Notes: generated by a model from the sequence alone, not told the origin. Shown: positions 8,192 through 16,449, numbered from the stretch's first letter. The stretch is 31,125 bases of DNA from Deinococcus sp. Leaf326 (GCF_001424185.1 NZ_LMOM01000022.1:1-31125), one strand, 5' to 3'. A program made the numbers and translations.

Positions 8192-8478
8192 CTGGTTTCC
8201 TCCTGGGCGAGCAGCGCCTCCTCAACCGCAGCGAGACGAGCCTCTTGCTCTCCGACCTCCAGCACCCGCATCAGCGACGAAGCTGCCTGAGTAATCGAGT
8301 GGATGGCCTTCAGTCTGTACGCCTTGTCCTCGTCGTCGAGCATCTCCTCAGCTCTGTCTAGCGCCTTATTCAGGACATTGGTGATGCGCTCCAGATCGAT
8401 CGGCAGCTTGGCACGGTTGGCAATTCGGCCAAGGTAGGTGCGGTGGGTTGGGGTCCCCCCACCTTTCAACCCTGCCAT
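8188..8478 (-). CDS. Hypothetical helical protein (96 aa)
   Basis: The protein has a basic Gly-containing N-terminus (MAGLKGGGTPTHRTYLGRIA) followed by an almost entirely helical region with acidic and Leu heptad character (RITNVLNKALDRAEEMLDDE, then AASSLMRVLEVGEQEARLAA). The design recalls small phage-encoded DNA-packaging or DNA-binding adaptor proteins, but this is only a resemblance. Its ATG overlaps the stop of the 252-residue gene (TAATG) and its stop overlaps the TTG of the next gene, so the three are translated as a unit. Confidence 0.75.
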   Translation of the reverse strand: MAGLKGGGTPTHRTYLGRIANRAKLPIDLERITNVLNKALDRAEEMLDDEDKAYRLKAIHSITQAASSLMRVLEVGEQEARLAAVEEALLAQEETS

Positions 8479-9236
8479 TACTCCAACCCTCCCCGACGTC
8501 GGGCTTCTGCACGGCGCGCATCGCGCTTGATGACTTCAAGCCGGTTCGCTTCGTTCACGCGCTCCAGCTCTGCACCCTGAAGTAAGAAAGCAAGGTGCGT
8601 GGCAGTAGCAGACTCGATCTGGCTGCGGGAATCTTTGCCAGGAGTGTTCCGCAGCGGGAGAGTGTACGCCTGCTCTGTCTCCCGACGTAATTCCCTGTCC
8701 ACCGGGGGAACAATCAGCCGCAGAGGAGCAGTCTCCAACTCGGCATTGCCAAGGTGCTTGTTTGCCTGCTCCGGACTCAGGCCCAATTGCGCCAACTGTT
8801 GCCATGCCTCGCGGTGCAACTCATCCCACTCAACGCGCAGAGCATCCAGGGCAACCGCTTCGTTAACAACGTGCTGCTGGAGTGCCGAGAGCCTCTGCCC
8901 GAACTCACTCTGGATTGTCTCCAAGCGGAGCAGTTGGTTTGTTCCCACAGCCGTGATGCCCAAGCGGAGACGATGTTCTTCTCTGATTGTGTTGAGGTAC
9001 GCCTCGGTCTTACTGATCTCCACCGCTTGATCTATAAGGGCACTCTTGACCGTGTCCAGCTGAGATTTCACGCGCACCATCGCGTCAAGGTCTTTCTGGC
9101 TGCGGCTCTTGCGCCAAGCATTGTCGGCTTCTACGAAGTCCTTCTCGTACTTGTTCCTTAGCTCAAGGAGGAGCGTGTTGTCTTTCTGCAAGCCTTCCAG
9201 CTCCTGCTCTACTTGCTTGATCTCTGGGGTGCTCAT
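8478..9236 (-). CDS. Coiled-coil protein (252 aa)
   Basis: Residues 1-160 are dominated by charged helical sequence with heptad spacing (IKQVEQELEGLQKDNTLLLE, RLETIQSEFGQRLSALQQHV), indicating a long coiled coil. The C-terminal end is very basic (EVIKRDARRAEARRRGGLE) and could bind DNA or RNA. No enzymatic motif is visible. The start ATG overlaps the stop of the 69-residue gene (ATGA) and has GGAG 8 bases upstream. It might be a scaffold or DNA-associated protein of the element. Confidence 0.78.
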   Translation of the reverse strand: MSTPEIKQVEQELEGLQKDNTLLLELRNKYEKDFVEADNAWRKSRSQKDLDAMVRVKSQLDTVKSALIDQAVEISKTEAYLNTIREEHRLRLGITAVGTNQLLRLETIQSEFGQRLSALQQHVVNEAVALDALRVEWDELHREAWQQLAQLGLSPEQANKHLGNAELETAPLRLIVPPVDRELRRETEQAYTLPLRNTPGKDSRSQIESATATHLAFLLQGAELERVNEANRLEVIKRDARRAEARRRGGLE

Positions 9237-9442
9237 TTGTTGGTCTCCTTAGGGTTACGGATGACGAGGTTCATGCCGACGAGAATTGCGCTGCCCCAGT
9301 TGTCTCCGAAGGCGTCGTTCGCAGCAGAGATGACCTTGTCCGGTAACTGGTCAACGCCCTCATTGGGAATGGGAAAGTTGACGGTAGTGATGACACGGCC
9401 ATAGGGAGTAAAGAAGCGGACGGGGATGACAGGGTGTCCCAT
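9233..9442 (-). CDS. Hypothetical protein (69 aa)
   Basis: A small, beta-rich looking protein (VIPVRFFTPYGRVITTVNFP) with a helical middle (VDQLPDKVISAANDAF) and a final strand (GSAILVGMNLVIRNP). I do not recognise a family. GAGG lies 8 bases before the ATG, and its stop codon overlaps the start of the coiled-coil gene by four bases, placing it first in the tightly coupled four-gene run 69-252-96-139. Confidence 0.7.
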   Translation of the reverse strand: MGHPVIPVRFFTPYGRVITTVNFPIPNEGVDQLPDKVISAANDAFGDNWGSAILVGMNLVIRNPKETNK

Positions 9443-9445
9443 GGG

Positions 9446-9553
9446 TTAAGCCTCGCGTCTTCCCGTACAAGCAACCGCGCAAACCACGCGAGCGCGTTTG
9501 CCAGGCACAGTCCCTTGGCAAGAACGAGGGGGCAGCGCTCCCCGCTGGAGCAT
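9446..9553 (-). CDS. Possible small basic ORF (35 aa)
   Basis: AAGGAGG sits 9 bases before an ATG that opens a 35-codon Arg-rich frame (MLQRGALPPRSCQGTVPGKR) ending 3 bases before the next gene. The ribosome site is good, but an overlapping frame that continues into the next gene also looks protein-like (LVLAKGLCLANALAWFARLL). I cannot decide between them, and the region may be untranslated leader. Confidence 0.25.
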   Translation of the reverse strand: MLQRGALPPRSCQGTVPGKRARVVCAVACTGRREA

Positions 9554-9592
9554 TTGCTCGTGCCTCCTTGTGGCAATGACGGCCCCAAGAAG

Positions 9593-9627
9593 CCAAGAGA
9601 AATGGCGCTCCCACTCGGAAGCGCCAT
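9593..9627 (-). terminator. Terminator between the 146-aa gene and the downstream operon
   Basis: An 8-bp stem (ATGGCGCT and AGCGCCAT, 9602-9609 with 9620-9627) is followed on the minus strand by TTCTCTT. It sits 20 bases after the stop of the 146-codon gene, so the downstream genes may depend on read-through or on their own promoter in 9443-9600. Confidence 0.5.
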
Positions 9628-9647
9628 AGCCTGTGTGTGCCCTGAGC

Positions 9648-10088
9648 TTAGAGCTCGTTCCACATGATCCTCTGTGCCTCAGAGGCTCGAATAGCCTCCA
9701 GCATTGCCGCGAGGAACATCACTTCCTCCATCGTGTCCTTTGCCAGGGCAACGCGGAAGGCGCGGAGGGTGCTGGTCTGATACCTCAGGAAGCTTCTACC
9801 TGGGAGCGGGATCATGTCGGGCAGGTGGTTATGGTTATCACCACCCTCAACCCAGTACACCTGGAGCGTCCGCCACCAGTCCACCAAGGCCGCAGGCAGC
9901 CCGTGTTGCTTGGCTAAGCCGTAGCACGTCCCGGTGAAGCCCTCACGTGTTCGCGCATCGTCCAGGTCTGCGTATGCCAGCTCGAATAGTGAGGCCTGCT
10001 CAGTGACAAGTGCTTGGAGCTCTATCTCGTGGGGGAGATACAACTCGTCGAAGGTTTGCCATGCCGTCTGCCATTGTTGTGCGCTCAT
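9648..10088 (-). CDS. Hypothetical protein (146 aa)
   Basis: An acidic, Trp- and Leu-rich helical protein (MSAQQWQTAWQTFDELYLPH at the start, TMEEVMFLAAMLEAIRASEA near the end). No family is recognised and there are no membrane segments or metal motifs. GGAGG lies about 8 bases before the ATG. It follows the 78-codon HTH gene by 38 bases on the same strand and is closed by its own terminator, so the two probably form a small operon starting at the heptamer array. Confidence 0.72.
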   Translation of the reverse strand: MSAQQWQTAWQTFDELYLPHEIELQALVTEQASLFELAYADLDDARTREGFTGTCYGLAKQHGLPAALVDWWRTLQVYWVEGGDNHNHLPDMIPLPGRSFLRYQTSTLRAFRVALAKDTMEEVMFLAAMLEAIRASEAQRIMWNEL

Positions 10089-10126
10089 TTGCCCTACCTC
10101 CGAGTTAAGCTTCGCGTGCTTGTTCC

Positions 10127-10363
10127 TCAGTCGATTGCTACTAACCAGTTCGGCTCGATGCCAAAGCGGGCCGCAATGCGGCTGACCTCCTCAGCGGTGA
10201 AGTAGCGCCACGAACCAATGTTGTGTTGGGCATAGGACATGTAGCCCCGTCTTGCCCACCCCGCAACGGTGCCTACGGACAGGCCGAGGACATCCGCAGC
10301 AGGGCCGATCCGCAGCAGGGAGGGCACACCGTCCGGGACAGTAGAGAGATCAGAGTGGGTCAT
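10127..10363 (-). CDS. Small MerR/excisionase-type HTH protein (78 aa)
   Basis: One compact helix-turn-helix domain fills most of the protein. LLRIGPAADVLGLSVGTVAG forms the helix-turn-helix with recognition helix, and the wing and following helix contain SWRYFTAEEVSRIAARFGIE. This is the HTH_17/MerR-like type used by excisionases and small phage regulators. A strong GAGGAGG precedes the ATG, and the gene starts right at the edge of the AGGGCGA array, so it may bind those heptamers or be controlled by them. It is the second such protein in the element, besides the one at 13079. Confidence 0.78.
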   Translation of the reverse strand: MTHSDLSTVPDGVPSLLRIGPAADVLGLSVGTVAGWARRGYMSYAQHNIGSWRYFTAEEVSRIAARFGIEPNWLVAID

Positions 10364-10375
10364 GGGCGCCTCCTC

Positions 10376-10682
10376 AGGGCGAAAGAGCGAGTCTCAGGGC
10401 GACACAGGGCGACATAGATTTATATTCGCCCTGCCTCTTTCCTGCTCCAGCACGGGTAATTTAGGTAAAAGGGCGATAAGGGCGATATTTTCCCGAAACT
10501 TTCTTTCCTTTACAAATTCACAGGTTTAATCGTTACTGCTGCGAATCCTTTAAGGAAAACTTCCTTTATATTCGCCCTTATCGCCCTGTAGAGGGAAAAA
10601 GAGCGTCTAGGAGGGGGAAAAGCACAGGGCGAATACGAATTTGTGTCGCCCTGATGTCGCCCTTTCCCTCAGATGTCGCCCT
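10376..10682. repeat. Mirror-symmetric array of 12 AGGGCGA heptamers, candidate replication origin
   Basis: Exact heptamers start at 10376, 10396, 10406, 10470, 10479 and 10626 (forward) and 10426, 10572, 10581, 10646, 10657 and 10676 (reverse). The copies pair off around position 10529 with matching distances to within about one base, so the 307-bp block is one large dyad of sites. The middle (10486-10571) is AT-rich. It fills the gap between the replication gene stop and the HTH gene start. Iterons flanking an AT-rich core beside a P4-type replication gene fit an origin; operator use for the adjacent HTH gene is possible too. Confidence 0.8.
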
Positions 10683-10707
10683 GCCATGAGTCAAGGCGAC
10701 GAGAGGA

Positions 10708-12957
10708 TCACTCAGTAAGATCAACAACACCCCAAGAAGCGTCAGAGACCATGCGAAGGCGCAGACCTACTCGATAGCGCTTGCCGTTGCTTTTCTGCTC
10801 TTCATATCCGCGCCTAGTAAAGTCGCGTGACAACGCTTGCTGCTTTACTGGAGTGCAGCCATTCTGTTCTGCCCAACTTCGGTAGAATGAGTAGAGCGTC
10901 CCGACTTCCTCTCTTGCTGCGGCATCAATGATGCATCTATCTTCAATGAACTGGCCGATAAGATCCATTTCGTCTCTGTAGTGCTTGGTTGCTTCACGAA
11001 TCGTCTGCGGTTCAGAAAGACCATCTTGATTCCATTCGAGTGCTCCTTCCACAGCCCAAGCCAAGATCCCTTCAATTTCTGGCTTGAGACGTTTGTCGAA
11101 GAAGTCTCGCTCCTTGTTTGAATCTGGAATGGTCTGATCAAAGGGTACAAGCTTTAGTCTGCGCCAGATGCCCCGATCATTTCCCCGAGTAGTGGGAAGG
11201 TGATTTGCACTTAGCACTAGCTTGAATTCCGGCACAAACTCGAAGAACTCCTTGTGAAGGAACCGTGCTGTGACGCGCTCGCCGCTGGATAACTTCTTCA
11301 TTAGGGCTTCGTCTAACATCGCACCCATATCCGGCTCTGAAGCGTGAGCAAGCCGAACCCCTTGTAGACGTGCCAAGTCATTGTTGATGCCGCCACCTAA
11401 GTTATTCTTACTCAAGAGAGTGCGCGAGTCGATTGCAGAGGCATACTCGCCTGCAATCAGTTCCAGAGCGTTGACGAAGGTACTCTTACCGTTCTGACCT
11501 TCTCCATGCAGAACGAAGATTGCATGCTCTTGACTGCTACCAGTAAGGATGTAGCCAGCCACTCGTTTGAGATACCGTATCAAGTCCGGATTGTTACCAG
11601 TGACTGTGCGTAGAAAGTCAGTCCAGTTGGGACACTGTGCATCTGGGACGTAGTCAATGTTTACAACCCTCGTTAGCATGTCCTCCCTGCGGTGAGGATG
11701 CAGTTTGCCAGATTGTAGATCAATAGTCCCATTCTTGACGTTGAGCAGGTAAGGAGAGTTATCAAACTCTTCTGCTCTGACTGCGATACTCTGCTCTGTC
11801 TTGGCACACTCCAACATCGCCTTGAGTCTTGGTAGACTCTGGCTGCGCTGTGCATGTTGTACAAGCGCCTTCGCCTCTGTGGTTGCGAAATTTCTTCTTC
11901 CCTCGTCCTCAATTGTCTTAGCTTGTTGGCCGTAGTCCAGAGCCTCTTGAGTCATCTTCTTGGCGACGCGCTTGGCTTCCATCATTGGTCCAGAATCGCC
12001 ACTACCACGCCAGCGCCTGCCATCCCATACCAACCAGCCCTGGGTGTCATTGTGTCGCAGAGTGTCGGCCGCTTCGTGGGCTAGTCGCTCGCCATTGCCA
12101 ATGTCAGTGGTAGCGAACATGGGTCCGCCCCACGGCTCCCTCGCTGGAGTTTCGTAGGCAACTTCGACCTTACCCAAGGCAGTACCAAGTGTAAATTCAT
12201 CACGTTGGCCTTTGGTGTCCGTGTCTGGCAGCAGTCTATGAAACCGTTCCATTACACTCAAGGCATCCTCTTTGCTGTGCCTGTTATCGCGGAGTTGTTG
12301 AGCTAGCCAGAAACAGGAGTTATCACGCCCACTACTCAATCGAGTGCTCGCTTCTGCTAGCAGGCGATCCACACTTGCACCCTTAATCGCAACAGTAGAT
12401 GTTGTCGTGGCGCGTTCGTTCGCTAGACCTTTGTACCCATGTTGTAGGATACCTACGAACTTCTCAGGCAGCAGATCTAACTCATATAGATCGGTGGGGT
12501 CCCGGAGCTGCTGATAGCTGCCAGTGTCTACCTCGCCAACGAATGCCGCATATCCGCCATCTGCTCGACAGTCAAGTAGACCATACTGCTCTTTGTAGCT
12601 TTTGGCGTCATTTCCGTCACTCTGCGGATTGAAGGTTTTGTAACTCTGACCAATACCAGGGTGGCGGAAGTAATAGTGATTGCCGCCAGATGGCGTCTTG
12701 ACGTGAGGCTCAAGGCCGAGTCCTCGAAGGAAATCATCGGCCTGCTTGTCATCCGTATCAAGAACAATCAGTCCGGATAGTTGACCAGTGACAACACCAA
12801 GTGCCGCAGCCTTGGGAAGTTCCGTCTTGATTTCTTCTAAGGTGAACGCTGACCTCTGACGCTCCGCCCACTTGCTCAAGGGCCTCTTATTGCCATTGAG
12901 GGCGATGATGCTCCAACCGCGTTCAATAGCGTCTTGTGCCTGCTCTGTTGTAATCAT
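10708..12957 (-). CDS. Prim-Pol / SF3 helicase replication protein (P4/D5 type)
   Basis: This 749-residue replication protein combines an N-terminal archaeo-eukaryotic Prim-Pol domain with a C-terminal superfamily 3 helicase. The primase part has the metal-binding DxD (LIVLDTDD, Asp67 and Asp69), the TPSGGNHYYF motif with His94, and LDCRADGGYAAF. A D5_N-like region follows. The helicase has Walker A GEGQNGKST (about 482-490), a Walker B-like HASEPD, sensor motif LVLSANHLP and an arginine-finger-like IWRRL. The C-terminal end may be the winged helix that binds the origin, as in P4 alpha. GGGAGG lies 7 bases before the ATG at 12957; an upstream TTG at 12972 overlaps that site and is rejected. 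The ATG overlaps the stop of the 42-codon gene. Confidence 0.92.
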   Translation of the reverse strand: MITTEQAQDAIERGWSIIALNGNKRPLSKWAERQRSAFTLEEIKTELPKAAALGVVTGQLSGLIVLDTDDKQADDFLRGLGLEPHVKTPSGGNHYYFRHPGIGQSYKTFNPQSDGNDAKSYKEQYGLLDCRADGGYAAFVGEVDTGSYQQLRDPTDLYELDLLPEKFVGILQHGYKGLANERATTTSTVAIKGASVDRLLAEASTRLSSGRDNSCFWLAQQLRDNRHSKEDALSVMERFHRLLPDTDTKGQRDEFTLGTALGKVEVAYETPAREPWGGPMFATTDIGNGERLAHEAADTLRHNDTQGWLVWDGRRWRGSGDSGPMMEAKRVAKKMTQEALDYGQQAKTIEDEGRRNFATTEAKALVQHAQRSQSLPRLKAMLECAKTEQSIAVRAEEFDNSPYLLNVKNGTIDLQSGKLHPHRREDMLTRVVNIDYVPDAQCPNWTDFLRTVTGNNPDLIRYLKRVAGYILTGSSQEHAIFVLHGEGQNGKSTFVNALELIAGEYASAIDSRTLLSKNNLGGGINNDLARLQGVRLAHASEPDMGAMLDEALMKKLSSGERVTARFLHKEFFEFVPEFKLVLSANHLPTTRGNDRGIWRRLKLVPFDQTIPDSNKERDFFDKRLKPEIEGILAWAVEGALEWNQDGLSEPQTIREATKHYRDEMDLIGQFIEDRCIIDAAAREEVGTLYSFYRSWAEQNGCTPVKQQALSRDFTRRGYEEQKSNGKRYRVGLRLRMVSDASWGVVDLTE

Positions 12958-13082
12958 CGCACTACCTCCCAAAGGGGGACAAAGCCCCGGTTCTTCTCCG
13001 GAAGGCGAGGCTTAATTACTTCAGCCCTACCTTCTGTAATTGCCTCCATTCGGTCACCTTTGCCCCAGGTGGCCGAACTCAT
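12954..13082 (-). CDS. Small protein (42 aa) between the excisionase-like and replication genes
   Basis: The frame encodes a basic peptide that starts MSSATWGKGDRMEAITEGRA and ends RGFVPLWEVVR. It exactly fills the gap between its neighbours: its ATG overlaps the TGA of the excisionase-like gene (ATGA) and its TGA overlaps the ATG of the replication gene (ATGA). Two four-base overlaps in a row are hard to explain unless the frame is translated, since it would couple translation of the replication protein to the gene upstream. No family is recognised. Confidence 0.65.
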   Translation of the reverse strand: MSSATWGKGDRMEAITEGRAEVIKPRLPEKNRGFVPLWEVVR

Positions 13083-13387
13083 TTGCTGCCTGCCCTGGTA
13101 GCTCGCGCTTGGGCCTTCTTCTCTGCGCGTGCCTGCCGTAGCGCCTCAACGCGGAGTTGAGCGTGCGTCTTGTGCTCTGCTCTGGGTCTCCGCACATACG
13201 CCTCGCCAGTGCTCTTGACTCGCACAAACTCCGCTTGGAAAGCCTCAAGCTCCTCAGGAAGAATGGCGAACTGGGTCTTGACAGCCTGGAGTTTGTTCAG
13301 GCGAATGGAGTTCAGGATCTGCCCGACAGACAATCCCAGCTTGTCGGCGGCTTGCTGAACGGTCATGTAGCTGCACTGCTCCGTCAT
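13079..13387 (-). CDS. Excisionase-like HTH protein (102 aa)
   Basis: The N-terminal half is a helix-turn-helix of the excisionase/HTH_17 type (YMTVQQAADKLGLSVGQILN to LPEELEAF, about residues 7-50). The C-terminal third is a long strongly basic helix (LRVEALRQARAEKKAQARAT) that could grip DNA. It is transcribed divergently from the integrase gene and leads the operon containing the 42-codon gene and the replication gene. A recombination directionality factor or a regulator of that switch is the natural reading, and coupling excision to replication would follow from the operon. Confidence 0.75.
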   Translation of the reverse strand: MTEQCSYMTVQQAADKLGLSVGQILNSIRLNKLQAVKTQFAILPEELEAFQAEFVRVKSTGEAYVRRPRAEHKTHAQLRVEALRQARAEKKAQARATRAGSK

Positions 13388-13470
13388 ATCTGCTCCTCTA
13401 GGGGGACCTGCGGCCAGCCCTATACCCTAGTAGGCCGTCTTTCTTCCAGACCCCAAACTCCAGACAGGGC

Positions 13471-13586
13471 TTGCACACCGTCTAGGACGGGATAATTTCG
13501 GCTTTGGATTTGCGCGCCAAAGGCGAGATATGCCTTCTGAGTTGTTTCGGAGGCTTAATTACCTCGTTACGTTCTAGACAGAACGT
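13471..13586 (+). promoter_or_regulatory. Integrase promoter and operator region
   Basis: TTGCAC (13471-13476) and TAATTT (13493-13498), 16 bases apart, form a reasonable promoter about 100 bases before the integrase ATG. A dyad ACGTTCT, AGAC, AGAACGT (13569-13586) sits immediately before the ribosome site GGAGGA and could be an operator or an mRNA hairpin that masks translation. The divergent gap 13388-13598 separates integrase and excisionase-like genes and is the likely switch region. Confidence 0.45.
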
Positions 13587-13598
13587 GCGGAGGAAAGT

Positions 13599-14708
13599 AT
13601 GGGTAAGAGGGCAAATGGAGAGGGCACCATCGTTCGCAAGGCCAACGGCAAGGGTTGGGCAGGCGCAATCACGGTGGGGCACGACGAGAACGGTAAGCAG
13701 GTGCGTCGTTACGTCAGCGGGTCAACTCAGGCAGAGGTTCGGGAGAAGATTGACGCCCTGCGGGTACAGAGAGAGCAAGGTGCCCTGGTGAGGACAGCCC
13801 ACGACTCGTTCGGGGACTTTCTCGACAAGTGGCTGGCCTACAAGCAACCGCACATTCGGCAGACCACATACGCCGACTACGAAGCGCATGTGCGCCGATT
13901 CGTGAAGCCGCTCCTCGGTGGGAACAAGCTTGGGAAGCTCACGCCGATGCACGTTGAGGGGATGGTCGCAACGATGCTGCACAGTGACCGGCCACCTGCT
14001 CAGGTCCGGCGCTGTCTCAAGATCACCAGCATGGCCCTTGCCCAGGCGCTTGATTGGGAGTTGGTAGGCCGCAACGCTGCGGAGCGAATCAAGCCGCCAA
14101 AGGTCAAGCGCAATGAGATGCGCGTCTGGACGCCAGAGCAGGCACGGGCGTTCCTCTCCGCTGCGGAGGGGCACAGGTACTACGCCCTCTACTACGTGGC
14201 CCTTGCCACAGGAATGCGTAGGGGAGAGCTCCTCGCCCTGCGGTGGGCCGACATAGACACTGTGGCTAGGACGGCCAATGTGGGTCGAACGGCGGTGTAC
14301 GTCGGGGGCAAGCTGCGCGACAGCACGCCCAAGACCGCAGCGGGGAATCGGGTGGTGAGTCTTGGGCAGGACGTGCTGGACATCCTGACAACTCATCGCT
14401 TGTCCTTTGGCTACGGAGAGTTGATCTTCGGCTCACGGGCAGGGACGTATCTCAACCCGTCGAATGTGGCTCGCGCCTTTGAGAGGTTCTGTGAACAGGC
14501 TGGAGTACCCCGCATCCGCTTCCACGACCTGCGCCACACCTCGGCCAGCCTGTTGATCCGCAGCAACATCTCGGTGAAGGTGGTCAGTGACCGCCTCGGG
14601 CACGCCGACAGCTCCTTCACGCTGCGGACTTACGTGCACGTATTTGACGATCAACGCCGTGCAGCGGCTCTCTCGCTCGGGCAGATGCTCAGCGAGGCAG
14701 GAGACTAA
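13599..14708 (+). CDS. int: Tyrosine integrase
   Basis: The 369-residue protein has the phage-integrase layout: an N-terminal arm-binding domain ([20 protein letters not shown]), a core-binding helical domain (about 70-165) and a catalytic domain. The catalytic residues are in place: Arg207 ([13 protein letters not shown]), a Lys in the TPKTAAGNR hairpin, His309 and Arg312 ([11 protein letters not shown]), His335 (RLGHAD) and Tyr345 (LRTYVHV). GGAGGA precedes the ATG. It should carry out recombination at the tRNA-Ser repeat. Its TAA overlaps the ATG of the methyltransferase gene, so the two proteins are co-translated. Confidence 0.96.
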   Translation: MGKRANGEGTIVRKANGKGWAGAITVGHDENGKQVRRYVSGSTQAEVREKIDALRVQREQGALVRTAHDSFGDFLDKWLAYKQPHIRQTTYADYEAHVRRFVKPLLGGNKLGKLTPMHVEGMVATMLHSDRPPAQVRRCLKITSMALAQALDWELVGRNAAERIKPPKVKRNEMRVWTPEQARAFLSAAEGHRYYALYYVALATGMRRGELLALRWADIDTVARTANVGRTAVYVGGKLRDSTPKTAAGNRVVSLGQDVLDILTTHRLSFGYGELIFGSRAGTYLNPSNVARAFERFCEQAGVPRIRFHDLRHTSASLLIRSNISVKVVSDRLGHADSSFTLRTYVHVFDDQRRAAALSLGQMLSEAGD

Positions 14709-15751
14709 TGAAGCCGGAATACACTGAGCCAATGACTGTTGAGATCCGTCAGGAGCCGCTGCCTTGGACAACAGATGAGGCGCTCCCGGCTGAGCCTGTC
14801 AAGCGTAAGCGGGGGCGTCCGAGGAAAGATGCGGTTACGACTAGCACCAAGCCCGTAGAGACGGTAGATGTAACGCCTAAGCGTACGCAGAGAGGAGAGG
14901 CGACAAGCGACGTTGTGGTATCGGCTGTAGTTGGGGGAAATGCCACATTATTCGCGGATATTCTGCATTTACACGTCCCACGCGGACAGCGCATTGTAGA
15001 TGTCACCTACGGCCAAGGCGTGTTCTGGCAACAAGTTCCTGTGAATGCGTACAAACTGCGCTTCTCCGATCTTGACGCCAAATCGGGACGAGACCCAATA
15101 CATAACACAGCAGTCTCGTCTGGTATTGATGCTCGTAACCTCCCTTTCTCTACGGCAGAAGGATCGAGGGCGGAGCTTGATTGCCTAATCCTAGACCCTC
15201 CCTATCAAGAAGGACTGCTCCGGAAGAATAAGGAACACATGGGTGGGCAAGGGACACATAATTCCTTCCGGCATGCATACTCTAATGGGCAGGCTCAACC
15301 CTTAGTGAACCGCACTGTAGGAATCTGGCAGTATCAAGCAAAGAGGCAAGTGCCGGTTCTGCTCAGTGATAAGTCAAAATGGCACGATACTGTACTAGAT
15401 TTGTATATTAAGAGCGGCTTGGAGGCATACAGAGTGCTCCCCATAGACGGCACATTGATTGTTAAGTGCCAGGATGAGGTGAGTGCTAACAAGCAACGTC
15501 TTACGCACGTTGAGCTAATTACTGCTTATGAATCAATGGGTTTCTACTGTAAAGACCTGTTTGTTCTTATACGGGACAGCAAGCCGGGTGTGGCGAGGGT
15601 TATCGAGCAGCGCCATGCTCGCAAGAATCACTCCTACTTTCTAGTGTTCACAAAAGTAAAGCAGCAACAGATATCCAATACTGTGCGCCTAATGAAAGAA
15701 AGTGAGGCGAGTGATATATCACGCGCCTCACAAGGAGATGCTCTGACTTAG
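14708..15751 (+). CDS. Amino-methyltransferase for DNA (DPPY type), probable modification enzyme
   Basis: The 347-residue protein carries motif IV DPPY (163-166, [11 protein letters not shown]) of N6-adenine or N4-cytosine DNA methyltransferases and an S-adenosylmethionine-binding motif I ([13 protein letters not shown], about 96-107) before it. Residues 32-40 ([10 protein letters not shown]) form an AT-hook-like basic patch. Its start overlaps the integrase stop (TAATG). Its stop overlaps the stop of the convergent nuclease gene by three bases. Together with that nuclease it forms a probable type II restriction-modification pair. GC content is clearly below that of the integrase gene, suggesting that the pair was acquired separately. 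Target sequence is unknown. Confidence 0.85.
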   Translation: MKPEYTEPMTVEIRQEPLPWTTDEALPAEPVKRKRGRPRKDAVTTSTKPVETVDVTPKRTQRGEATSDVVVSAVVGGNATLFADILHLHVPRGQRIVDVTYGQGVFWQQVPVNAYKLRFSDLDAKSGRDPIHNTAVSSGIDARNLPFSTAEGSRAELDCLILDPPYQEGLLRKNKEHMGGQGTHNSFRHAYSNGQAQPLVNRTVGIWQYQAKRQVPVLLSDKSKWHDTVLDLYIKSGLEAYRVLPIDGTLIVKCQDEVSANKQRLTHVELITAYESMGFYCKDLFVLIRDSKPGVARVIEQRHARKNHSYFLVFTKVKQQQISNTVRLMKESEASDISRASQGDALT

Positions 15752-16449
15752 TTCTCAGTTGCGATAATAATGTCGCCGTCTGGCTCTTCGATAATGCTTA
15801 CCTCAGAGGCAGTGCCCCCCGGTGGGGCCTGCCTCTTCTCAATGATCCGATCAAGGAGGCTCTCTAGATCAGTCGTAAAGATATCTTCCTCAGCCAATGG
15901 CCACTGTACGGGTACTAGTGTCGCAAGAAGATGCTCTTTCTGCTCAGGCGTGTATTTCTTCGCTTTGCTGCGAGGTAAATCTTCATTGATTGCATATAGA
16001 AAGCGCCATGTTCCGTCAAATGCGAAGGCATTTACTACTAGAACGTCAAACTCTCCAGCGACAAGGCAGGTCGTTTCAAGCTGAGACCCATTGGGTAAAG
16101 TTACATGGCGACGATCGCTAGCATCAACTTGACTCTTACCCACGAATGTTCCATCACTCAGTTGCTTAACAGAGTTTGTCTGGAGTGACTTAACCTCTAT
16201 CTTAAACTCCTCGCCTCTATACTGTATGCGACGGTCTCCCTTCTTTTTCCGATCATGATCGTCATCCTTTCCTAGATCGGTAATGCCAGGGATTTCCATC
16301 ATCTGATTGTGGAACTTGGCTTCAGCAACGTAGCCAAGTACTACACCTCGTAGACTGCCGTTGGCTTCGATCAACCCGCTGAGCATCGCCATATCCACGC
16401 CCCACTTTTCCAAGATCGTCTTGCTGTTTGGCACCCGTTCGTCGTTCAT
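15748..16449 (-). CDS. Probable restriction endonuclease, PD-(D/E)XK type
   Basis: The 233-residue protein contains a plausible PD-(D/E)XK site: Asp72 in [12 protein letters not shown] and Glu85-x-Lys87 in [10 protein letters not shown], followed by strands such as [20 protein letters not shown]. No closer family is recognised, so the role rests on this motif and on context: a convergent methyltransferase gene and an upstream controller-like XRE gene. The ATG at 16449 is chosen because GGAGG lies 4 bases before it; a TTG at 16479 has no ribosome site. The gene is AT-rich compared with the host. It would cut unmodified DNA and could stabilise the element by post-segregational killing. Confidence 0.7.
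   Translation of the reverse strand: MNDERVPNSKTILEKWGVDMAMLSGLIEANGSLRGVVLGYVAEAKFHNQMMEIPGITDLGKDDDHDRKKKGDRRIQYRGEEFKIEVKSLQTNSVKQLSDGTFVGKSQVDASDRRHVTLPNGSQLETTCLVAGEFDVLVVNAFAFDGTWRFLYAINEDLPRSKAKKYTPEQKEHLLATLVPVQWPLAEEDIFTTDLESLLDRIIEKRQAPPGGTASEVSIIEEPDGDIIIATEN

Noticed and set aside
9271..9663. 130-codon minus-strand frame crossing the 69-codon gene
   Set aside because: It overlaps a better supported gene with good ribosome site and coupled stop. Part of it looks protein-like, but no start is credible.
10376..10682. CRISPR array
   Set aside because: The repeats are only 7 bp, occur in both orientations and have irregular spacers, and there are no cas genes.
12958..12972. TTG start for the replication protein
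   Set aside because: It would place the ribosome binding site inside the gene. The ATG at 12957 has perfect spacing and overlaps the upstream stop.
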